Assembly: GCF_026725475.1 (NCBI RefSeq) | Contig: NZ_CP109965.1 | Location: forward strand, 2,604,001 to 2,668,000 | Source: Catenovulum adriaticum | Lineage (GTDB): Bacteria; Pseudomonadota; Gammaproteobacteria; Enterobacterales; Alteromonadaceae | Reading direction: 5' to 3' | Length of the DNA: 64,000 nucleotides | In this document: in pieces, positions 1 to 8,651 of the stretch | Position numbering within the stretch: position 1 is the stretch's first letter | Layout of the letters: each line of letters starts with the position of its first letter | The notes under the pieces: model-generated | Database searches by the model: none | The model's input: only the letters and a program-made list of their open reading frames with translations | What the model was told of the DNA's origin: nothing | Position numbers and translations under genes: made by a program

Positions 1-1
1 T

Positions 2-112
2 TTATACGCCATTGCTTGGCAACCCATTGATGAGTGCGGAGGCAAGCTTGATGTAATGCCTACAATCAAACCTCATATCAACTTCTTAGCTGAATATAAA
101 AATGTTGCTTGA
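2..112 (+). CDS. C-terminal fragment of an unidentified protein
   Basis: An open frame enters from the left edge and ends at a TGA at 110-112, giving 36 residues that finish with EYKNVA. No start is visible, so it would be the tail of a gene beginning outside the window. I do not recognise the family. The frame is short enough to be chance, but it points toward the minus-strand KAP/GIY-YIG unit (convergent), which would be a normal island edge. Confidence 0.3.
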   Translation, partial: LYAIAWQPIDECGGKLDVMPTIKPHINFLAEYKNVA

Positions 113-121
113 ACCGCTTGT

Positions 122-155
122 CGGACGCTGGCTACACCGATGAACGGACGCTGGC
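122..155. repeat. 11-bp direct repeat pair
   Basis: CGGACGCTGGC occurs at 122-132 and again at 145-155, 23 bp apart, just after the partial frame ends. The block is more GC-rich than its surroundings. Its role is unknown; it may be a remnant of a mobile-element end. Confidence 0.5.
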
Positions 156-189
156 GAATAAATTTCAATCAATTTAGTAAAGCCACACA

Positions 190-250
190 CCGATAATCGG
201 TCAGCTATAGAGTGATAAAATGCCGACCAGAATCCGATAGTCGGACAGCT
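190..250. repeat. Pair of palindromic 17-bp repeats
   Basis: CCGATAATCGGTCAGCT (190-206) and CCGATAGTCGGACAGCT (234-250) are direct repeats differing at two positions, 44 bp apart. Each carries an internal palindrome (CCGAT-x-ATCGG or near). They lie between the partial frame at the left edge and the end of the GIY-YIG gene. They could be protein-binding sites or parts of a transcription-stop structure; nothing in the sequence decides. Confidence 0.5.
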
Positions 251-312
251 TTAATTATTACCATACAATCACATAATCCAAAAGCCTGCTAGCTGTTACT
301 AGAAATCAATAT

Positions 313-1752
313 TTAAGTATAGTGGTGGATATAATCATCAATCTTTTTCAGTAGCTCTGTTAAACTCGAAATGTCCAGCTTTTTGTCAAAGCGTTTAATT
401 TCAGCTAGTAACGATAACCGAATTATCTTAAACGGTTTAATTGATTTCGCATTTCGGCCAGAAAACCTTCTGGAATTTTTAAAAGTCACCATGAGCCAAC
501 CATCCATCAACCTGAGATTATTGGCTTCATTTTCAAATTTTGCGGTTAATGAATTCAATATTTTTTCATAATCCGCTCGTTCAAACCGGTCAGCTGTATA
601 TGAAAAATCTTGATCGCTAGTGACTTCTTTATCTTCCCTATAAGCAGAAGTATTAAAATGTGACTTTTGATTGTCAGCTGGCTTATCGCTGTTTGCTCTG
701 GCGCCAGAGTCATTTTCTTTTGGGGTATGAGCAAACTTTTCAGCTATACCGCCGGTGTGTTGTTTATAACGATAACCATCTTGCTCAGGTAACTTTTTCT
801 GTTTAACACTTGTATCTGAATATGTTGAACTTTTCTCGCTTGAACCATATCGGTTATGTGTCTCTGACTGATCTTCTATCACGCTATCTTTACTTATAGT
901 TTCATCAATATTGCAGATAATATTATCATTCAAGCTCTGTGAATAGCTTACTTCGTAAGGCGTAACTTCATTGACATAATATCTGCTTTTTTGACCATCC
1001 GGCGTGCTATTGTAACCATAGCGATAAGTTTGATATTTTTCGATGTACAAAGCTTCCAGTTCGTCTAATTCTTCGACATCACAACTTTTAATTAAATGGT
1101 ATGTAAAAAAACGTTCAGCCCTGTCGTTCCAGTCCTTTTGCATTTGAGTATTATGATGCTTATTGCTTTTTAGCTCGTAAAAATGCTTTCTAACCCGCCC
1201 TCCAACATCAACTGATTGACCTATGTAAGTTGCAAACTCCTTTGAGTAAATACAATAAATTCCGCATACCCCGCGATTATCTTTGATAAATTTATCGAGC
1301 GACTTAGTTGCAAAAGCTTTATTGGTGATAGGGTGTTTTGCTTTATTATTGGCAGGTTTTAAAACTGGTGTTAAAGTTTTGGTTTGCCTAATAGGAGTTT
1401 TAGCTGAACGGGACGATTGTTGTGCCTTTGGTATCTCAATGGGGTTTATAGAGAGTTTAACTTCAACCTTTAGGTAAGGAAAAACACCTTCAACTTTATG
1501 AATAACACCATAAACAGTTTCACCTGTTGCTTCTTGACATGTGACCCAATCAATAGCTTCATCCGGTAAAAAGCCAATTAAAACCCGTCCAGAATTAGTT
1601 TTGATGTTTTTTAACAAACCATCGGTTTGATTTTCTACGATATAAACTCGAGTGCCTTTTTTGTACTTGGCTTTCAGGGTTTCAGTTTGAATTAGTTCTT
1701 TACTATAGCACCAGTCTATTCCGTCAATAGCAGCTTTAATTTCAATATCCAT
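313..1752 (-). CDS. GIY-YIG nuclease-domain protein, second gene of KAP/GIY-YIG pair
   Basis: The 479-residue protein has a central GIY-YIG endonuclease fold: GIY at 164-166, YIG at 176-178, conserved Arg188, a Glu-rich helix near 230-239 (ELEALYIEKY) and an Asn at 248, the usual catalytic layout of this family. Before it is an unrecognised ~110-residue N-terminal region and a basic linker; after it is a polar low-complexity stretch (about 280-390) and a ~90-residue basic C-terminal domain. GIY-YIG enzymes cut DNA using a tyrosine and a metal held by the Glu. It starts 2 bp after the KAP ATPase stop codon, so the two are almost certainly co-translated. The flanking domains match nothing I know. 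A role in anti-phage defence is inferred only from the neighbourhood. Confidence 0.85.
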   Translation of the reverse strand: MDIEIKAAIDGIDWCYSKELIQTETLKAKYKKGTRVYIVENQTDGLLKNIKTNSGRVLIGFLPDEAIDWVTCQEATGETVYGVIHKVEGVFPYLKVEVKLSINPIEIPKAQQSSRSAKTPIRQTKTLTPVLKPANNKAKHPITNKAFATKSLDKFIKDNRGVCGIYCIYSKEFATYIGQSVDVGGRVRKHFYELKSNKHHNTQMQKDWNDRAERFFTYHLIKSCDVEELDELEALYIEKYQTYRYGYNSTPDGQKSRYYVNEVTPYEVSYSQSLNDNIICNIDETISKDSVIEDQSETHNRYGSSEKSSTYSDTSVKQKKLPEQDGYRYKQHTGGIAEKFAHTPKENDSGARANSDKPADNQKSHFNTSAYREDKEVTSDQDFSYTADRFERADYEKILNSLTAKFENEANNLRLMDGWLMVTFKNSRRFSGRNAKSIKPFKIIRLSLLAEIKRFDKKLDISSLTELLKKIDDYIHHYT

Positions 1753-1754
1753 GA

Positions 1755-3227
1755 CTAATCGATATGCCCCGCCAATAGCACTAACTTTCTATAGTCGTCC
1801 CAAAGCCAAATTTTGTAGTTATTCGGCTGATTATTAACCCCATCAAAAATTTTTTGAACTGAACGTTGTATTTCAGTGAGCACGGTTGCTGGATTGCTTT
1901 CAACTTTAAACCGGCAATATCCTAATTCTTCACAAATATCATCCAACTCATTACGTAAATCTCTAGTATGATAAACAGATACTTCATGGATGAACTGAAT
2001 AATTTTAAAGAGATGTACGTTTTCATATCTATTCTCAACAATGGGGTTTTTCAATTTCATTGATTGCTCATAAATATTTGTCAGCTCGGTACTGTAAGTT
2101 TCAGCTTTATCATTAGTTCGGCTATAAAACTGAGGGATGGCTAGGTCATGTTCAATAATCGCTAACACCAAAGCGAAAGCATTCACAAGTGAATTTTTGT
2201 CTTTTGAGGGTTTATAAATATATCGCAAGCACGCATTGAGTTTTGCGATTATCTGGTCAGTATCACGTACACTCAAACCATAAGCCTCAAAACACCAAGT
2301 TAAAAATTTCACTAAGTCTTCTTTCTTAAAGTGATAGTTGAGCCCTGGGTAGAGTTTGACTGCCGTATTACTCAAATCGATTTCGATATGCTTAGTATTC
2401 AAATAATTTAGTATATCCGGTTCTGACAATTCCGCGGTGCGATTAAAAAAGCGTTTTAAATAAGTGGCAGAATCAAAGTCATTACCATACACGGCTCTAA
2501 TGGATGTTTGTAATTGTTTGGTATCCGTTGCTACCACAAAAACAAAATTTGGCGTTGTGAAGAAATGCTTAATCACTTCAAGCATTTCTATCGCATAGCT
2601 GGGGCGGCAGCGATCAAGTTCATCCACCAGCACCATAACAGGGATACAGTTGTCATGAGAGCCTTCGGACAAAGATTTAGCCAATCTGGAAAGTGACTTT
2701 CTAATTTCAATTATCGCTGTAACTTGCTCTTCATGTCCTGATTTTACTTGGTTAAGAAAGCCTTCTGGCTCACTTTCAAACAAAATTTTCGCGACTTCCC
2801 TGCCTGTGCCAGCATCGTCCATTAACTCTTTAGTGATATAACCAGCACCGCCGACTACTGCCGCTTTTATAGCCTTGCCCAAGTAATGTTTAAGCATGTC
2901 TAAATCCCCCCCACTGACCTCGAGAAAACTTTTCACTTGAGTCAATAATTCACTCGCCACAACAGTTAGTGGTACTTGCGAAAAGTCACTTTCCCAAGCA
3001 TCGATATATATGGTTGGGTGCTTTCGATTAACAAGCTCAGTGTACAAACGACGTAAAAACTCAGTTTTACCTGTTCCCCAAGCGCCATTTAAATTCAGTA
3101 CAAAACCGTCATGCTCACCGGTAATATAATCTGCTAAAAACTTGCCATACTCTCCACGGTTCAATTTACAATTTTCAAATGTGTATTCGCTTAACCATGA
3201 CGCATATTTGCTTTTATTATTACCCAT
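1755..3227 (-). CDS. KAP-family P-loop NTPase
   Basis: The 490-residue protein has a Walker A motif GAWGTGKT at 48-55 and a Walker B VDELDR at 201-206, the pattern of KAP NTPases (STAND-related). Bacterial KAP proteins are often membrane-linked or found in defence islands. A short hydrophobic, Gly-rich stretch near 122-131 may be the usual KAP insertion, but it is too short for a clear transmembrane hairpin. It is the first gene of a two-gene unit with the GIY-YIG protein (2-bp gap). No strong Shine-Dalgarno is visible before the ATG. The likely role is an ATP-driven sensor or scaffold for the nuclease; that partnership is inference. Confidence 0.88.
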   Translation of the reverse strand: MGNNKSKYASWLSEYTFENCKLNRGEYGKFLADYITGEHDGFVLNLNGAWGTGKTEFLRRLYTELVNRKHPTIYIDAWESDFSQVPLTVVASELLTQVKSFLEVSGGDLDMLKHYLGKAIKAAVVGGAGYITKELMDDAGTGREVAKILFESEPEGFLNQVKSGHEEQVTAIIEIRKSLSRLAKSLSEGSHDNCIPVMVLVDELDRCRPSYAIEMLEVIKHFFTTPNFVFVVATDTKQLQTSIRAVYGNDFDSATYLKRFFNRTAELSEPDILNYLNTKHIEIDLSNTAVKLYPGLNYHFKKEDLVKFLTWCFEAYGLSVRDTDQIIAKLNACLRYIYKPSKDKNSLVNAFALVLAIIEHDLAIPQFYSRTNDKAETYSTELTNIYEQSMKLKNPIVENRYENVHLFKIIQFIHEVSVYHTRDLRNELDDICEELGYCRFKVESNPATVLTEIQRSVQKIFDGVNNQPNNYKIWLWDDYRKLVLLAGHID

Positions 3228-3358
3228 AATTGTTCTTTTTTAGCCTTTTACATTCATTTATAAATAAAGAAAAACTTGATAAATCGGTAATTCGACCGTA
3301 TGATCACATTATCTCATCTACCAGCGTTTACGTATAAGTGTAGAAGGAGTTACGGTTC

Positions 3359-3376
3359 CGCCTTCTTCGGAAGGCG
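3359..3376. terminator. GC-rich hairpin with TTCG loop between two minus-strand units
   Basis: CGCCTTC (3359-3365) and GAAGGCG (3370-3376) pair perfectly around a four-base loop. It sits just past the small unknown gene ending at 3401 and before the KAP gene. There is no T-run on the minus strand, so it may be a weak terminator or an mRNA-stabilising end. Confidence 0.5.
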
Positions 3377-3400
3377 AGACTAGCTTTCCCCTCCCCCTAT

Positions 3401-3889
3401 TCAGCATTTATTCCTTTCCCAACGCTTGTTGTACTTTTTACGTTGGTGCTCATATTCAATATAAAAAGCAGTCCAGGGTAAAATAAAATCTTTTCTGTCA
3501 TCGAGTACAACTAAATAGCCCTCAGCTTCAAACCAAATATGGATTCGTTGGCTACTACCGCGCTTTTCTGACCATACTTTGAGAGAAGGGTCAGTACTAT
3601 TGTCAATAATTGGCTTTGGCCAGCAGATCCGCTCACAGCGGCGCATATCTGGTGTTCTTTCTGCTTCATTACTGCCTTCGCTCATCATATGCCAAAACGT
3701 TGCTGACTTGCCATCATACTCAGGGTGCCTTTTTAGCCCTAATCGCTTACCTCTATAAACAGGTTTAGTCAAAACAAAGTCTTTTTCAAAGCAATCATAT
3801 ATAAAATCAAAAAAGGCATTCCAGTCACCGTTAAAATCTTCTAATAAAATGAGATCTGGCAACCACTCTGGGAGTATATTAGCTGTCAT
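3401..3889 (-). CDS. Unknown 162-residue protein coupled to DUF3800 gene
   Basis: I do not recognise the family. The protein is acidic at the N-terminus (DFNGDWNAFFDFIYDCFEKD) and basic at the C-terminus, with many aromatic residues and no membrane segment or signal peptide. I chose the ATG at 3889: it overlaps the DUF3800 stop codon as ATGA and has GGGAG about 10 bp upstream, whereas the longer frame would need a TTG. The overlap implies obligatory co-expression with the DUF3800 protein, so it may be its partner or inhibitor (inference). Confidence 0.7.
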   Translation of the reverse strand: MTANILPEWLPDLILLEDFNGDWNAFFDFIYDCFEKDFVLTKPVYRGKRLGLKRHPEYDGKSATFWHMMSEGSNEAERTPDMRRCERICWPKPIIDNSTDPSLKVWSEKRGSSQRIHIWFEAEGYLVVLDDRKDFILPWTAFYIEYEHQRKKYNKRWERNKC

Positions 3890-4587
3890 GCTCTTGGCTC
3901 CCAAATTAACAAATTAAACTTGGTTTCCATTTGTAAGGTATTTTTTAACAGCGCATATCCGCTACGTTTTCGAATACGCTCAATAATGGCATTTTTGGCG
4001 GTGCTTTCGCTTAAGCCTCGGTGGAGGTATGACAAAGCGCCAATTAATAAATCTGCCAGCTGTAATTGCTCTGCTTCGTCTGAATGAACTTGTTGAATGC
4101 GCTCGACCATTTTCCGTGAATAATCGTAAGCGTTATTACAAAGTACATCATGTAACGTACTTATTTTTTCTGCGCCAAGTGTGTCCTTAATATCAATATA
4201 AACACGGTATTTTGATTGTGGTTTAAAAATCGCTTTTAACATTACAAAGTACATTTTGTAATACCAATCATCATGGCTTTGACCAAACTTACCATGTTCT
4301 AAAATATTTTTATCTGGCGCAACTACGCCTCTAAAATGTAGATCATCGTCATCAAAAAAATAGTCTATCACATCTAAATAAAACGCCAGTTTACTGGGGC
4401 TAACCTTAGTCCACTTAATCTCAAATTGTTTTGATAAGCCGTGTTTTTGTTTAATCTCACGAATGCGCTCAGCAACCTCTCGTCGCTTATCTGTAGCACA
4501 CCATACTGCGCCCAGCACCATCGCTTTTTGTTTGTCATTTTCTAAGTGGCAAGACTCATCACAATAAACGTTATATGTTTGGCTCAT
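3886..4587 (-). CDS. DUF3800 domain protein
   Basis: The 233-residue protein has the DUF3800 signature: an N-terminal YCDES (8-12), an acidic IDIKD strand (131-135) and a C-terminal QLADLLIGA helix (176-184). DUF3800 has a predicted RNase H-like fold with these acidic residues as putative metal ligands, and it is common in phage-defence and restriction loci. It lies 12 bp after hsdS and overlaps the next gene by 4 bp, so it belongs to the AbiE-HsdM-HsdS run. A nuclease role is a family-level prediction. Confidence 0.85.
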   Translation of the reverse strand: MSQTYNVYCDESCHLENDKQKAMVLGAVWCATDKRREVAERIREIKQKHGLSKQFEIKWTKVSPSKLAFYLDVIDYFFDDDDLHFRGVVAPDKNILEHGKFGQSHDDWYYKMYFVMLKAIFKPQSKYRVYIDIKDTLGAEKISTLHDVLCNNAYDYSRKMVERIQQVHSDEAEQLQLADLLIGALSYLHRGLSESTAKNAIIERIRKRSGYALLKNTLQMETKFNLLIWEPRA

Positions 4588-4599
4588 AATGTCTCCTAC

Positions 4600-6420
4600 T
4601 TACAATGCCTGTTCGACTATGGCGTCGGTTAAGTGAAGTTTAGTGGTTTGTGCGTCGGTTAAACGGGCTTTGAGTTGGTCACACAAGGCCATCAGCTCAT
4701 CGACTTTAGCGACAATGCGGTGTTGTTCGGGTAGTGGTGGTAATTGTGTAACCTTCTTTTTTAAATCTCCTAGCAGCAGGTTATTAATAGCACTACCACC
4801 GGATTTTTTAAGCAAGTTAGGTGTTTCAGATTGTAGGAACAAAGCTATAAACTCATTATGAACATAGGTCTTTGCAACTTTGATTACAGCAACACTTTTT
4901 TGAAATGTTGTTTGTCTAGTAAATTGATTGTCTTCAACTAAAGCCATTTTGCCAACTGTAGCTCCAGTGTTAACCATACAAATATCCCCGCATTCAAGGT
5001 TCGTTCTTTGGTGTACTTCAGCAAACTCAGATGGCACTATTTGACGACCATGCTCATATACTAATTTACCATTTTGTATATCCTTGGCGGACAAAAAATA
5101 AAAACCTGAGTTATCAAGGTTGTTGCAGTCACCATGCTTACCGTCGGTAATTAATAAAGTAATATCTTGCAGTCTGCTCCAATCCCACCCACTCGGCAGT
5201 TCAAACGGTTTTTCTTCATCTGTTATTGCGGGTAGTGGCTTTTGCTTTTTAATTTTTTTATCTTTGATCAGTTGGGCTTTTTCTTTGGCGATTTTTTCGA
5301 GTAGTACGCTTGCGGGTTCGTCGCTTGGGTTTTGTGGGACGAGTTTGCCCATTACGGCGAGTTGTAAGATGGTTTGTTTTAGTTGTTCGATGCTCTGTTC
5401 GGTGGTGAACAGAATGTCGAAGTGCTCAGCAATACGCTGCCAGCTGGCTTGGAAGGAATTTGCTCCTGCAATTCCTTCATTTCCACCATCCATGGCGGTC
5501 AAATCACCAGCATCTTTACTGTCGGTTAAGGCTTTTAGTAATTCTTCAACCAAGGTTTGGTGTGCAGTTAAGCTTTGTTCGGTTTGTTGTTCTAACTGAT
5601 CACACAATGCCATCAGTTCGTCGACTTTAGCGACGATTCGCTCCTGCTCTGCTATCGGGGCTAAAGCAACTGGAATAGACTCCCACCTTCCTTTGTTTAT
5701 GATAGCTATAGTTGTACTTGAAGAAAGCTCCCAGGCTAAATTTTGAAAATATGCTGTTGATGTAACTTTATGTAAATATTTAATAATATTTACATAAGGG
5801 GTTATAGAATTAATTTGCTGGTTAAAAGCACAATCACGATCGATGTACGAGCATTTTCCTATGGTACCTATACAAACCATTAATAATGAATTCGCAGGGG
5901 CAATACGCCCTAAAGATTTTGCCCCAAGAAGTGAAAGCCCTTCATTTTTGTAACAAACCTTTCCTTCCAAAATATCACCTGGCTTTATAAATGGAACGTC
6001 ACTTCCAAAAAGCTCAGGTTTATTCTTACTGGGGGTCCCTCCTGTTTGTGTATTGCCTAATTCACCTAATCTGACCCACTCCCAACCTTCAGATATTTCA
6101 AACGGCTTTTCATCCTCACTAATCTCTGGCAGTACTTTAGGCTTTTTGATTTTTTTATCTTTAATCAACTGCGCTTTTTCAGCACCTATACGCTCTAATA
6201 ATACTGAGGCGGGTTCATCATTTGGATCTTGTGGCACTAACTTGCCACGCACTGCGAGCTCTAAAATAAGTTCACGCAGTTTTTTAATACCGTGAAGTGA
6301 AAACTTTTTAGATGAGCCGCGACCTGATGACGATTTTTGCTCGATGGCTATCGTCCAAATATCAAGGTGCTCGGTGATTAACTGATCAGCGTTTGTGTTT
6401 GATGTTTTAGTACCAGTCAT
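4600..6420 (-). CDS. hsdS: Type I restriction-modification specificity subunit HsdS
   Basis: The 606-residue protein has the classical HsdS plan: two target-recognition domains, each preceded by a conserved helix block (LAVRGKLVPQ.. and LAVMGKLVPQ..) and followed by a coiled-coil spacer containing IVAKVDELMALCDQL. TRD1 starts near WEWVRL and TRD2 near WDWSRL. The two halves are also similar at DNA level. HsdS binds a bipartite DNA target and positions two HsdM and two HsdR subunits. Its ATG overlaps the stop of the upstream HsdM-like gene by one base (TAATG), implying translational coupling. It looks intact, although its methylase partner here is abnormal and no hsdR is present. Confidence 0.95.
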   Translation of the reverse strand: MTGTKTSNTNADQLITEHLDIWTIAIEQKSSSGRGSSKKFSLHGIKKLRELILELAVRGKLVPQDPNDEPASVLLERIGAEKAQLIKDKKIKKPKVLPEISEDEKPFEISEGWEWVRLGELGNTQTGGTPSKNKPELFGSDVPFIKPGDILEGKVCYKNEGLSLLGAKSLGRIAPANSLLMVCIGTIGKCSYIDRDCAFNQQINSITPYVNIIKYLHKVTSTAYFQNLAWELSSSTTIAIINKGRWESIPVALAPIAEQERIVAKVDELMALCDQLEQQTEQSLTAHQTLVEELLKALTDSKDAGDLTAMDGGNEGIAGANSFQASWQRIAEHFDILFTTEQSIEQLKQTILQLAVMGKLVPQNPSDEPASVLLEKIAKEKAQLIKDKKIKKQKPLPAITDEEKPFELPSGWDWSRLQDITLLITDGKHGDCNNLDNSGFYFLSAKDIQNGKLVYEHGRQIVPSEFAEVHQRTNLECGDICMVNTGATVGKMALVEDNQFTRQTTFQKSVAVIKVAKTYVHNEFIALFLQSETPNLLKKSGGSAINNLLLGDLKKKVTQLPPLPEQHRIVAKVDELMALCDQLKARLTDAQTTKLHLTDAIVEQAL

Positions 6421-7736
6421 TACTTGCCCTCAGTAGCTTTTGAAAGGGCTTCTGACAATATGCCTTTAAGCTGGTCACGTAGTGCTTGTATATCGGCTTG
6501 CTGCTTGGTGTAGTCGGCTAATAACTCTTGCGGGTCGTGGCTGATTACCTCCCCTACATGGGGGTTTTTAATGTCTAGGTTGTAATTACGGGCAATAATA
6601 TCATCGATTGATACCTTCCACGCTTGCTCGGTCTCTGTACGGCTGGCAAAACCGTCTGCCTCATTGCCCCACCATTCAAGCTCCGTTTTAAATTCTTCAA
6701 ACTTCATAGGTTTGGTTTTGTTGTAGTTTTTAACGCCTGCTGGGTAGGGGTGCTCGTAAAACCACACGTCTTTTGTTGGCGTGCCTTTAGTAAAAAACAG
6801 AATATTGGTTTTAATGCCGGTATACGGGTTAAACACACCATTGGGTAAGCGTACTATAGTATGTAAGTTACATTCCTCTACCAATAGCTTTTTAATTTTG
6901 GTTTTTACGCCTTCACCAAATAAAGTGCCGTCGGGCAATACAACTGCGGCGCGACCTTTCGTGTTGAGCACTTCTATAATGAGCTGTAAGAACAAATCGG
7001 CTGTTTCGCGAGTTTGCATGTCGCTTGGGAAGTTTTTTTCTATGCCGTCTTCTTCGGTGCCACCAAATGGTGGGTTGGTGATGATGACATCTACTTGGTC
7101 ATCCCAGCTTGAAAGCGGTTTATTTAGGGTATTGCCGTGCTTAACTTGTACCGGTACCTCAATACCATGAAGCATCATATTAGTCGTACACAGTAAGTGC
7201 GGGAGTTGCTTTTTTTCTACACCGTGTATTTGCTTTTGCAGTATTTGGTAGTCGTCGCCCGATTTAACATAGTTTGCTTTTTCAGTGAAATAATTTTCAA
7301 TGCTATTAAATTCAACACTGTAAAAATCTAACTCGACTAATTCACTATCAGTAAGTTGATTAGCTTTATATTTCAATTGGTTGTACATCCACATCGCTTG
7401 TTCGCCATAAAAAGATTTAAATTGCATATCCGAACTTTCTGCTCGATACGCAATCATCCAATCTTGCAGCTTTGGCCAAGCTAATCTTGGATGCTCAACT
7501 ACTGAATTAAAATTATCATATTGATTTTCTACAGCTCCCAAGCTTTCAAATTCATTGCACTTATGTATAAGGAAATGGCAATGCGTGCAAACTTTGGTCG
7601 TACCAACATCAAAAAATGAAATGTAACCATCAGAAAAATGTTCACTCCAAATATCATTAATACTCATTATTCGACAGTATGTATGTTTCGCCTGGCAATT
7701 GGGGCAAGCTATGTTGTAAGGTTTTGATAATAGCAT
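6420..7736 (-). CDS. Chimeric HsdM-like protein: Cys-rich N-terminus fused to C-terminal half of N6-adenine methylase
   Basis: Residues ~155-438 are the C-terminal part of a type I HsdM: IHGVEKKQ, LLCTTNMMLHG and the catalytic motif NPPF at 221-224, then the usual tail. The HsdM N-terminal helical domain and the AdoMet-binding motif I (normally DPxCGTGGFL, just before this homology begins) are absent. In their place is an unrelated ~150-residue region with paired cysteines (C11/C14 with C21, C50/C53 with C60), likely a zinc-binding fold. Composition becomes more AT-rich across the junction near 7270. Without motif I methylation seems unlikely. It sits 10 bp after abiEii and couples to hsdS. 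Either it is a recombination remnant or a repurposed HsdS-binding adaptor; I cannot tell which. Confidence 0.85.
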   Translation of the reverse strand: MLLSKPYNIACPNCQAKHTYCRIMSINDIWSEHFSDGYISFFDVGTTKVCTHCHFLIHKCNEFESLGAVENQYDNFNSVVEHPRLAWPKLQDWMIAYRAESSDMQFKSFYGEQAMWMYNQLKYKANQLTDSELVELDFYSVEFNSIENYFTEKANYVKSGDDYQILQKQIHGVEKKQLPHLLCTTNMMLHGIEVPVQVKHGNTLNKPLSSWDDQVDVIITNPPFGGTEEDGIEKNFPSDMQTRETADLFLQLIIEVLNTKGRAAVVLPDGTLFGEGVKTKIKKLLVEECNLHTIVRLPNGVFNPYTGIKTNILFFTKGTPTKDVWFYEHPYPAGVKNYNKTKPMKFEEFKTELEWWGNEADGFASRTETEQAWKVSIDDIIARNYNLDIKNPHVGEVISHDPQELLADYTKQQADIQALRDQLKGILSEALSKATEGK

Positions 7737-7746
7737 TTTGATTTAG

Positions 7747-8637
7747 CTAAAACCCCATATCAAACTTATTTCTTGATGCGTTATCACGCAGAAGAGCGGA
7801 AGCTATCTCATTTACCTCTGCTTGCACATAAGCCCAATACTCAGGGTTATCTAAAGTTCTTTCTTTAATTTTCTGAGGGATAAATCGGCTCATTTCCATA
7901 TTAAAATCATCTTTTACTTCCGTATTTTGCATCAATTTATTTAGTTGAGTGCTTAATGCTTGACGAAAATCATCCAATGGTTTGTTTCTGGCGGCTAGTT
8001 TTTTTTCAACTAGCTCTCTTGATAAACTCATTCCGCGCTGTTTAATCCAAACAATATCCCAAATATCTCTGGGTTTAATTCGTCTTGAACGATAGGCTAA
8101 TGCGATTAATTTATCTGCTAGAATCTCTTGTAGCGATTGTACTGGAACAAGTATGCCTTCTGTTGGCACCACAATATTATAGTGATTAAGCAATGGCCGT
8201 TTTTCAATATCAAAAGAAGGGATAGCACAAACATCTATATGCATTTTTTGCCTAGGTAAATCAGGCCGGTTAGCTTCTTTTTCAATACTTATTTTCCACG
8301 ATGCAGTATTACCTTGATTATCTTCAGCTGGTTTGTTAACCCAAACATCGGTCTCATATTTTTTTTGAATGTACTTTTGGATTTCAATTTCTAAACCATC
8401 AAAATCAGACGGTTTAAAATCATGTCCACCATTAAAGTCAAGGTCTTCGGAAAGTCTGGCGCTGTTGTAACACATTCTTAATGAAGTACCGCCAATAAAG
8501 CTCAAGGTCTGCATTGCACCTTGTTTAATAAGTACATTCATAATGTCATGATGCAGTATTTCTTTTTCTATTACTGGAGTAATCGCGGCATATTCTGGAT
8601 TAGCTTGGATTATTTGGCGTATTTGTTGTTTTAACAT
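7747..8637 (-). CDS. AbiEii-type nucleotidyltransferase toxin
   Basis: The 296-residue protein has the AbiEii/AbiGii (DUF1814) nucleotidyltransferase motifs: GGTSLR at 49-54 and SEDLDF at 63-68, followed by a conserved LADKLIALAYR.RR.RDIWDI segment. AbiEii toxins inhibit growth during phage infection, probably by nucleotide transfer to a cellular RNA, and are held in check by AbiEi. It lies 14 bp downstream of the AbiEi gene and 10 bp upstream of the chimeric hsdM. Length and motifs look complete. Confidence 0.93.
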   Translation of the reverse strand: MLKQQIRQIIQANPEYAAITPVIEKEILHHDIMNVLIKQGAMQTLSFIGGTSLRMCYNSARLSEDLDFNGGHDFKPSDFDGLEIEIQKYIQKKYETDVWVNKPAEDNQGNTASWKISIEKEANRPDLPRQKMHIDVCAIPSFDIEKRPLLNHYNIVVPTEGILVPVQSLQEILADKLIALAYRSRRIKPRDIWDIVWIKQRGMSLSRELVEKKLAARNKPLDDFRQALSTQLNKLMQNTEVKDDFNMEMSRFIPQKIKERTLDNPEYWAYVQAEVNEIASALLRDNASRNKFDMGF

Positions 8638-8651
8638 CTCACTTCCTTGTA

